5,906 nucleotides of DNA from an uncultured Peptostreptococcaceae bacterium. GTDB lineage: Bacteria; Bacillota; Clostridia; Peptostreptococcales; Anaerovoracaceae. The stretch covers positions 1 to 5,906 of the forward strand of contig CAJOQI010000066.1 in the NCBI GenBank assembly GCA_905236895.1, in the 5' to 3' direction. Under the pieces are notes generated by a model, which made no database searches, was not told the DNA's origin, and saw only the letters and a program-made list of their open reading frames with translations. Of this stretch, positions 1 through 5,906 are shown one piece after another; position 1 is the first letter of the stretch, and each line of letters starts with the position of its first letter. Made by a program: the position numbers and the translations under genes.

Positions 1-1594
1 CTGCGTGAGCGTCAACAGTATGCTTTTTGTCGTCCTTTTCGAATCCGTGGCTGACCACATTGCCCGCCATTTCTTCCAAGCAAAGGGCAGCATAATAAGA
101 GGTCTTTTGATCCATGCCGTGGTTCAAACAGAACTCTCTCACTTGCTCCGACATATCCACCACGTCGTCCAAGGAATTCAGCCTCAGATCGATGGCATCC
201 TCAGGTCCCACACCAAAGTCATGGGAGAAGAAAAGCCATTCGTCCATATTGGCAGGCTTTCTCTTCCAGTAGAAGATGCAGTATAGGGGCGTTAGCAAAA
301 TGGTTAGGATAATACCGATTGGTCCTGCCAACCAGATTCCAAGGAGCCCAAGGATCGGCGCCAATAGAACCGCAGGGATTATCATAGCCAAAAACCCGTC
401 GAATATGGACAGGACATTTACATAAATATTATGCTCCATTGCCTGTAGGTAATTGGCGAATACGCAGCATATGAGAATCAGCGGAATGCATAATCCGTTG
501 ATTGTAATCAAAGTCTTGGTTATGTAGAATACATTGGAAGTTGTATCCGGGAAGAAGATGGACGCAAAGAATCCGGAAAAAACAACTATCAACCCGGCAA
601 TAACCGCGGTAATCGCAAGACCCCTTGAGAAGACTATCTTAAGGAGATGCTTGATGGAATGTTTATCCTCTTCTCCGATAAATACGCTGGCCAAGGTTCT
701 TACGACTATACCACCACCTATACAATAGGCCATGAAAAGTCCGCCTATCATATTATAGGATGCCATGGCGGAGAGCCCGTCGTTTCCTCCGTAGTTAAGA
801 AGAAGCCTGTTTAATACTCCTCCTCTTAATGCCAAGCATAGAACCAGGAGAGCCCCCGGGAAACCTATTTTGATAACCGATATAGTTTCCTTCCAATCGA
901 TAAGTTTCCTGTCGAATTGCAGTTGAGCGTCCTTATGGTGATAATAGCTCATGAGAATTACGGCATAGAGCAAATTGCAAGCAGAGGTTGCTATGGCAAG
1001 TCCAAGAATGCCAAGATCCAATACTGCAACCAGGAATATGTCGGCCATGATATTGGCTCCAATCATAACTCCTACACCTATATAGTTTCTCTTGCTTTGT
1101 CTCTCTATCTGAAGGAAGAAACCTGCCTGGAGAGAAATAAGCCTTGGAACAATACCAAAGGAATAGCCCACGATGTATTGAATAAGCCTTGGCTTAAGTT
1201 CGGGGCTGGCTCCAAGAATGTCCGCCAAAAGGCCTGAAAACAAAAGACCGGCGATTGTAATTAGGCCGCCTACCACAATGGAAAGGATGAGATTCAAGGA
1301 AAAAATACCCTTTGCCCTATCCATATTGCCTCGCCCCATATATTTTCCCATGAGAACGGAGGTACCACCCATAATAATGGATCCAACGCCTTCGATAATG
1401 TTTACCATGGGGAAATAGAGTCCTATTACCCCAACGGAGGCGGCGTCGATAAACCTTCCTGCCACTGCCCCATCCACAATTGTATTAATTGAGCCCATTG
1501 CAAGAATAGCCACCTGAACCGGCAACATCTTAAAGAACAAGGAGCTTATTATATCTTTCTTCTTTGTTGTCATTATATTAATTCGGTTTTCCAT
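1..1594 (-). CDS. MATE-family efflux transporter fused to a C-terminal GHKL (RsbW-like) ATP-binding domain; 3' end outside window
   Basis: The minus-strand frame is open from an ATG at 1594 to the left edge, giving 531 complete codons without a stop. Residues about 15-445 are a string of hydrophobic helices with the MATE pattern: an early helix reading INTIVDGAVAGRF, then a Gly-rich GVGSIIMGGTSVLMGKYMGRGN stretch near residues 65-90 and a second internally similar half. MATE proteins are Na+- or H+-coupled exporters of drugs and organic cations and normally end near residue 450. Here the last helix is followed by WKRKP and a soluble part. From about residue 465 this resembles anti-sigma-factor serine kinases (HATPase_c_2), with RLNSLDDVVDMSEQV and then the ATP-site N-box LEEMAGNVVSHGF (E508, N512, H516). 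The rest of the ATP fold lies beyond the window. The start is uncertain: ATG 1594 and ATG 1573 are in frame and neither has a good ribosome binding site. Substrate is unknown. The MATE call is strong and the ATP-domain call good but based on a partial domain. Confidence 0.88.
   Translation of the reverse strand, partial: MENRINIMTTKKKDIISSLFFKMLPVQVAILAMGSINTIVDGAVAGRFIDAASVGVIGLYFPMVNIIEGVGSIIMGGTSVLMGKYMGRGNMDRAKGIFSLNLILSIVVGGLITIAGLLFSGLLADILGASPELKPRLIQYIVGYSFGIVPRLISLQAGFFLQIERQSKRNYIGVGVMIGANIMADIFLVAVLDLGILGLAIATSACNLLYAVILMSYYHHKDAQLQFDRKLIDWKETISVIKIGFPGALLVLCLALRGGVLNRLLLNYGGNDGLSAMASYNMIGGLFMAYCIGGGIVVRTLASVFIGEEDKHSIKHLLKIVFSRGLAITAVIAGLIVVFSGFFASIFFPDTTSNVFYITKTLITINGLCIPLILICCVFANYLQAMEHNIYVNVLSIFDGFLAMIIPAVLLAPILGLLGIWLAGPIGIILTILLTPLYCIFYWKRKPANMDEWLFFSHDFGVGPEDAIDLRLNSLDDVVDMSEQVREFCLNHGMDQKTSYYAALCLEEMAGNVVSHGFEKDDKKHTVDAHA
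41..76 (-). other. N-box (ATP/Mg-binding motif) of the GHKL domain in the MATE fusion
   Basis: These codons read EEMAGNVVSHGF. In RsbW/SpoIIAB-type kinases the motif is E-x3-N-A-x2-H-G/A, where the Glu acts as general base and the Asn holds Mg2+. Both residues are kept here (E508 and N512, counting from ATG 1594), as are the following His and Gly. The downstream G boxes fall outside the window, so catalytic competence cannot be judged. Confidence 0.75.
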
Positions 1595-1601
1595 ACTATA
1601 T

Positions 1602-1607
1602 ATTATA
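1602..1607 (-). promoter_or_regulatory. Candidate -10 box for the MATE-fusion gene
   Basis: Read on the minus strand this is a perfect TATAAT. A TGGATA hexamer 17 bases upstream matches the -35 consensus at four of six positions. Transcription would begin near 1595, so translation from ATG 1594 would be leaderless, while ATG 1573 would have a leader of about 22 bases without a Shine-Dalgarno. The box is in an AT-rich stretch, so chance occurrence is possible. Confidence 0.4.
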
Positions 1608-1665
1608 TAACTCTTGCTCCTGATTATCCATCAAAGGATTGTCGTAGAATTACTACCCCAATTCA

Positions 1666-1674
1666 TGGTAAAAT
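1666..1674 (+). promoter_or_regulatory. Candidate extended -10 promoter of the YwaF-type gene
   Basis: TGGTAAAAT fits the extended -10 pattern TGnTATAAT with one mismatch. A TAGAAT 18 bases upstream matches the -35 consensus at only three positions, which is common for extended -10 promoters. Transcription would start near 1681, leaving a leader of about 26 bases that contains the ribosome binding site. Confidence 0.4.
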
Positions 1675-1692
1675 AATAATGGATTTTGTTAT

Positions 1693-1699
1693 GGAAGGA
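1693..1699 (+). promoter_or_regulatory. Ribosome binding site that sets the YwaF-type start
   Basis: GGAAGGA ends seven bases before the ATG at 1707 and ten before the second ATG at 1710. It overlaps the codons that would follow the upstream in-frame TTG at 1686. That favours 1707 as the start and argues against the longer reading. Confidence 0.7.
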
Positions 1700-1706
1700 C
1701 CTTAAT

Positions 1707-2489
1707 ATGATGAGTAATCAAAGTATCCTTATAATGGAACCATTTAACGGGACATTCTTTCTCGTTACGGCTTTTTATATTTCCATACTCATTATCGCCT
1801 CCCTCATTTTGAAGGATAAAAGCGACGAGGTAAAAGGAAAAGTAATAATCGCAGCCTGCCTAATTACATTGGCAGTCTTTGTTTTATATAAATATAACCT
1901 GTCATTGGACGAAGAATACAATATGGAAAGAGCCCATATGGGGGGCTTTAATTGGTGGGGCGAACTTCCCCTTCACCTTTGCAATATCAATTTGATTCTC
2001 ATTCCCTTAGGCCTTTCTCTAAAGAAAAAATCTTTAATGAACTTTTGCTTTATCGTTGCACCTCTTGGAGCCATGATGGCCATTCTTATGCCAGGAAAGG
2101 AGTTTTCAGGCTTCTCAATTCTCATCCCCAGAATGATAGGATACTATGGAACCCACTATACAATAGTAATCGCAGGCCTTGCCCTTGCCACCTTTGGTCT
2201 TTGCAGGCCAAAATTTAAGGACATAATTCCAACAACGGGCACCTTGCTCCTCATTACCTTCTTCATATTTCTTTTTAACGTCCTTCTGAGGGCTACGGGG
2301 ATTTATTCCAGAGCAAACTATTTCTTTGTTATGGAAACGGAGGGAAATCCATTACTTGAAATCTTCCATTCCTGGATTCCCTATCCGGGTCTGTATATCC
2401 TCCCCTGCACATTGATACTGATTGCTTATATGCTGCTTATCACCTTGCTATTTAAGATAATAGACAAAAACTCCGATAAGGATCGTTAA
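1707..2489 (+). CDS. YwaF-type (TIGR02206-like) seven-helix integral membrane protein of unknown function
   Basis: The protein is 260 residues from ATG 1707. Hydrophobic segments lie near residues 14-34, 46-62, 88-104, 112-128, 148-166, 176-196 and 228-250, which suggests seven helices. The pattern that identifies the family is WWGELPLHLCNINL (residues 83-96), followed by HY in YYGTHY (H150) and ANYFFVMETEGNP before HSWIPYPGLY (residues 204-230). This matches the YwaF family of Bacillus and Clostridia, which has no assigned function. As I recall, the same fold family includes eukaryotic TMEM164, a reported cysteine-dependent acyltransferase. The conserved-looking E86, H90 and C92 would be the residues to compare, but a catalytic role here is only inference. 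The gene stands alone, is divergent from the MATE fusion and converges on glpK with 13 bases between the stops. An in-frame TTG at 1686 would add seven residues but lacks a ribosome binding site. Confidence 0.85.
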   Translation: MMSNQSILIMEPFNGTFFLVTAFYISILIIASLILKDKSDEVKGKVIIAACLITLAVFVLYKYNLSLDEEYNMERAHMGGFNWWGELPLHLCNINLILIPLGLSLKKKSLMNFCFIVAPLGAMMAILMPGKEFSGFSILIPRMIGYYGTHYTIVIAGLALATFGLCRPKFKDIIPTTGTLLLITFFIFLFNVLLRATGIYSRANYFFVMETEGNPLLEIFHSWIPYPGLYILPCTLILIAYMLLITLLFKIIDKNSDKDR

Positions 2490-2502
2490 TGCTATAGACA
2501 AT

Positions 2503-4026
<1,524 letters not shown>

Positions 4027-4042
4027 TTAAGACTTCCCCTAT

Positions 4043-4048
4043 ATTATA
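4043..4048 (-). promoter_or_regulatory. glpK promoter -10 box
   Basis: A perfect TATAAT on the minus strand lies about 50 bases upstream of the glpK ATG and just downstream of the terminator of the surface-protein gene. The -35 region is weak: the best hexamer at 18-base spacing, TTATGA, matches three of six. This suggests help from an activator or a low basal level. An imperfect palindrome occupies the -35/spacer region. Confidence 0.5.
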
Positions 4049-4052
4049 CATT

Positions 4053-4070
4053 ATGAACCAATTATTTCAT
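4053..4070. promoter_or_regulatory. Imperfect palindrome overlapping the glpK -35/spacer region (candidate operator)
   Basis: ATGAACCAATTATTTCAT has outer arms ATGAA/TTCAT and a central AATT, so 14 of 18 positions are symmetric. It lies between the terminator U-tract and the glpK -10 box, a normal place for an operator. It does not fit the cre consensus and I do not recognise the regulator. AT-rich spacers can form such dyads by chance. Confidence 0.3.
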
Positions 4071-4100
4071 AAAAAAAGAAGAGCGCAGATATTGCGCTCT
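4071..4100 (-). terminator. Rho-independent terminator of the surface-protein gene
   Basis: On the minus strand AGAGCGCA and TGCGCTCT pair into an eight-base-pair GC-rich stem (4093-4100 with 4080-4087) around a five-base loop. The stem is followed by TCTTTTTTT. It begins about 39 bases after the TAG of the surface-protein gene and lies before the glpK promoter, so the two same-strand genes are separate transcription units. Confidence 0.88.
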
Positions 4101-4138
4101 CCTCTCTTCTTATGTCATTCTTCAGTCTTTACTGCTTG

Positions 4139-5906
4139 CTATTTTTTTAATCCCTTCTTTGCGATCAACATGAATGCTGCACCAAGGAAGAATATTCCCA
4201 GCCAGAGAATCGGATTGCTCTCGTCTCCGGTCTTAACGCTTTGAGACGGCTTGTCGTTGGAAGGCTTGTCCGGTGTTGTCGGAGTCTTCTGTTCGGGTTT
4301 CTGAGTATCCTCCTGGCCACCCTCATCCGGCTTATCCTTTTCTTCGTCATCAGGGAAATCCGGGAATGGATTAACGGTTACAGTATTGGATTCGTCCTTA
4401 TACTTAACTTCGCCTCCAACATTGATTTCATAGCTTGCATCATTAGGAATACCCTTGTGGTCCTCATCGGAGAGAACAGGATCGTTCTTTTCGATGTGGG
4501 TGAAGCATGCTTCTACTTCTTCCTGGGTTTTTCCATCAGCTATCTTGCATGTGAAGGTTACTCTTATCCAATGTCCTCTGTAGGCTGTGGCATCAGCAAT
4601 CTCAACTGCCAATGTCTGACCAACAATTGCCGGTCCGCATACAACCTTTGTTCCATCGGTTCTGCCTACTGTAGCATCCGTATTAACCAAGTCTGAGAAT
4701 ACATCATTGGTAACCTTGTGGTTGTTTTCAGGTCCAAGATCCTCAACGATTATTTCATCTTCGGTGCTTACGAAGGTCAGGATGTCTTCCAAAGTATCTG
4801 TGATTGTTACAGAGTCTGCATCCTTTGTTACATAGGCAATGATGTCATAGGTAAACTCTTCATCAATCTCGATAAACTGATGAACTGCCTGGTTTACGTA
4901 TTTCTCGATTTCAGGCTTCTCGGGCTCCTCAGGCTTCTCGGGCTTAACCGTAACGGTATTGGACTCATCCTTATACCTCGCCTTGTTACCAACGCTGATG
5001 GTGTATGCTGCCTTATTGGGTACTCCCTCGTGAGCTTCGTCGGAAACTACAGGATCGTTACCAATATTCGGAGCATCTCTATCTTCCTCAGCCTTAGGAT
5101 CGATAGCGGTAAGCTTAAGGTCTTCTACATCAAGGCCCTTCTTAATCTTTGCTGTGAAGGTAACCTTTACCCAATGTCCTCTGTTAGCAGATGCATCGGG
5201 TATTTCTACGGTGAGAACTTCATTTGCAATGGTGGCCTTGGCATTTTTGATTGCCTTGCCTGCCTCAGCAACTGTAGCATCATCGTTAACCTTCTGAGCA
5301 CTGATATTGTTGGTTACCTTGTGGTTATTGTCTTCACCAAGGTCAACAACCTTTACGTCAGCCTCTTTGCTTACAAACTCAAGCTGCTTATCAAGTTCGT
5401 CTGTGATCGTTACGGATTCAGCATCCTTTGTTACATAAGCGATGATGTCATAGGTGAACTCTTCTTCAAGTTCGATATCCTTATGAACTGCCTGATTTAC
5501 GTATTTCTCGATTTCGGGCTTCTCGGGCTGAACAGTTACGATATTGGATTCGTCGCTGTATTTACCTTCGTTCTCCACTTCGATTTCATATCTGGCCTTG
5601 TTGGGGATGCCTGTGTGCTTAGCCTGGTCATCGGTTACATCCAGAGGTTCGTTATCCTCTATAACTTCTGTTGCAAGGGCATCGATGTCTACACCATCGG
5701 CAAGCTGTGCCTTAAACTCAACTCTTACATAGTGGCCTCTCAGGTTCTTTACGTTGTCCTTTTCTCTCTTAACGATGCCATTTTCTTCGTCGATGGAAAT
5801 CACATCGTCCAAAACCACTCTGAGGGCGTTTCCTTCTGCTGTAATCTCAGCCTTGTCAGTGATGTCTTCACCGGTTGTTACGGTGGCTTCTGCGCCGTCT
5901 TCCTTA
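4139..5906 (-). CDS. Sortase-anchored repeat surface protein with isopeptide-type (pilin/adhesin) domains; 5' end outside window
   Basis: The minus-strand frame is open through the right edge, giving 588 residues (numbered from codon 5905-5903) and a TAG stop at 4139. The visible part holds three copies of a domain of about 200 residues: the end of one (1-130), a whole one (131-331) and a third (332-512). Each whole copy begins EIEKYVNQAVH and continues FTYDIIAYVTKDA and SVTITD. All three copies share RGH-[YW]-[VI]-x-V-x-F, [IV]-PN-x-A-x-Y and KDESN-like-VTV ends. This matches the D2-type isopeptide-forming domains of fimbrial subunits and adhesins. An acidic, Pro-rich spacer (513-555) follows, then a wall-sorting signal: SVKTGD, helix 565-582 and KKGLKK. 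The protein is inferred to be secreted and linked to peptidoglycan or a pilus by a sortase. The ligand is unknown, and no signal peptide or sortase gene is visible because the 5' end is missing. The GTG at 5818 is internal. Confidence 0.88.
   Translation of the reverse strand, partial: KEDGAEATVTTGEDITDKAEITAEGNALRVVLDDVISIDEENGIVKREKDNVKNLRGHYVRVEFKAQLADGVDIDALATEVIEDNEPLDVTDDQAKHTGIPNKARYEIEVENEGKYSDESNIVTVQPEKPEIEKYVNQAVHKDIELEEEFTYDIIAYVTKDAESVTITDELDKQLEFVSKEADVKVVDLGEDNNHKVTNNISAQKVNDDATVAEAGKAIKNAKATIANEVLTVEIPDASANRGHWVKVTFTAKIKKGLDVEDLKLTAIDPKAEEDRDAPNIGNDPVVSDEAHEGVPNKAAYTISVGNKARYKDESNTVTVKPEKPEEPEKPEIEKYVNQAVHQFIEIDEEFTYDIIAYVTKDADSVTITDTLEDILTFVSTEDEIIVEDLGPENNHKVTNDVFSDLVNTDATVGRTDGTKVVCGPAIVGQTLAVEIADATAYRGHWIRVTFTCKIADGKTQEEVEACFTHIEKNDPVLSDEDHKGIPNDASYEINVGGEVKYKDESNTVTVNPFPDFPDDEEKDKPDEGGQEDTQKPEQKTPTTPDKPSNDKPSQSVKTGDESNPILWLGIFFLGAAFMLIAKKGLKK
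4142..4240 (-). other. Cell-wall sorting signal (SVKTGD type)
   Basis: The last 33 residues are SVKTGD, a short polar link, a hydrophobic helix PILWLGIFFLGAAFMLIA and a basic tail KKGLKK. This is the tripartite layout of sortase substrates. The pentapeptide is SVKTG, not canonical LPXTG, but it keeps the T-G-D cleavage core seen in many clostridial surface proteins. Cleavage would fall between Thr and Gly. Confidence 0.85.
4370..4912 (-). repeat. Surface-protein repeat unit 3 (181 residues, with three cysteines)
   Basis: Residues 332-512 repeat the unit 2 layout: K335 in EKYVNQ, D370 in TITD, GHWIRVTF at 444-451, N488 in IPNDA and N507 in SNTVTV. The middle is shorter than in unit 2. It contains C423, C453 and C467, which the other visible units lack. 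The unit runs straight into the Pro/Asp/Glu-rich wall spacer. Confidence 0.75.
4913..5515 (-). repeat. Surface-protein repeat unit 2 (complete, 201 residues)
   Basis: Residues 131-331 begin at EIEKYVNQ and end with a PEKPEEPEKP linker. Candidate cross-link residues by family analogy are Lys134, the acidic D169 in TITD, and an Asn, either N297 in VPNKA or N316 in SNTVTV. Sequence alone does not say which Asn is used. There is no cysteine in this unit. Confidence 0.75.
5516..5906 (-). repeat. Surface-protein repeat unit 1, C-terminal part only
   Basis: Residues 1-130 of the visible protein align with the second half of the later units: GHYVRVEF at 57-64, IPNKARYEI around N102, and SDESNIVTV with N121. 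The first half, with the EKYVN and ITD segments, would lie beyond the right edge. This unit ends in a short QPEKP linker. Confidence 0.75.

Larger units (their letters stand above)
1595..1706. promoter_or_regulatory. Divergent intergenic region with two promoter candidates and a central dyad
   Basis: The MATE-fusion and YwaF genes start back to back here. The region holds a TATAAT facing left, an extended -10 (TGGTAAAAT) facing right, and between them GTAGAATTACTAC at 1644-1656. That sequence is symmetric at five of its six pairs and is a possible shared operator. No transcription-factor family is recognised. Confidence 0.4.

Noticed and set aside
5..1418. Four plus-strand open frames (5-286, 534-728, 917-1237, 1218-1418)
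   Set aside because: They lie opposite the continuous MATE-fusion frame, have no recognisable domains and no ribosome binding sites of note.
1686..1706. TTG at 1686 as the start of the YwaF-type gene
   Set aside because: The GGAAGGA ribosome binding site at 1693-1699 lies inside this extension and is well placed for ATG 1707.
2466..2485. Possible glpK terminator on the minus strand (CGAT-CCTT-ATCG then GAG and TTTTT)
   Set aside because: The stem is only four base pairs with half A/T and lies inside the YwaF-type coding region, so it is too weak to call.
4241..4696. Plus-strand frame of 151 codons
   Set aside because: It is the antisense shadow of the surface-protein repeat and spacer region, with no domain or start signal.
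5816..5818. GTG at 5818 as the start of the surface-protein gene
   Set aside because: The frame stays open with similar composition through the right edge, and the position falls inside a repeat unit with no signal peptide, so the true start is outside the window.
4370..5906. CRISPR-like or DNA-level short repeat array
   Set aside because: The repetition has a period near 600 bases in coding frame and reflects protein domain duplication, not a repeat-spacer array.

Overview
The window looks like a chromosomal piece of a Gram-positive anaerobe-type bacterium (Bacillota, probably Clostridia or a relative). The reasons are AT-rich intergenic DNA with TATAAT-like boxes, AGGA-type ribosome binding sites, a YwaF-type membrane protein, and a sortase-anchored repeat surface protein. 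Genus cannot be decided from the sequence alone. There are four protein genes, two of them cut by the window edges. I see no RNA gene, insertion sequence or CRISPR array.

Layout from left to right: (1) on the minus strand, from the left edge to about 1594, a MATE-family multidrug/cation antiporter. After its membrane part it continues into a soluble ATP-binding module of the anti-sigma-factor kinase type (RsbW/SpoIIAB-like GHKL fold); the 3' end lies outside the window. (2) A 112-base divergent intergenic region with back-to-back promoter candidates and a small dyad. (3) On the plus strand, 1707-2489, a seven-helix membrane protein of the YwaF type. (4) After only 13 bases, and convergent with it, glycerol kinase glpK on the minus strand (2503-3993). 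It has its own promoter and ribosome binding site and is separated from the next gene by a clear rho-independent terminator. (5) On the minus strand from 4139 to the right edge, the C-terminal 588 residues of a cell-wall-anchored surface protein. It has repeated ~200-residue domains of the isopeptide-forming pilin/adhesin type, an acidic Pro-rich spacer and an SVKTGD-type sorting signal.

The genes do not form one pathway: each has its own promoter or terminator boundary. GlpK feeds glycerol into glycerol-3-phosphate, the surface protein is exported and probably attached to peptidoglycan, and the MATE and YwaF proteins sit in the membrane. The most unusual item is the MATE-GHKL fusion, which joins a transporter to a regulatory kinase-like module. 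Secondary points are a GlpK without the HPr-phosphorylated histidine loop, and a mosaic pattern of conservation between the surface-protein repeats.
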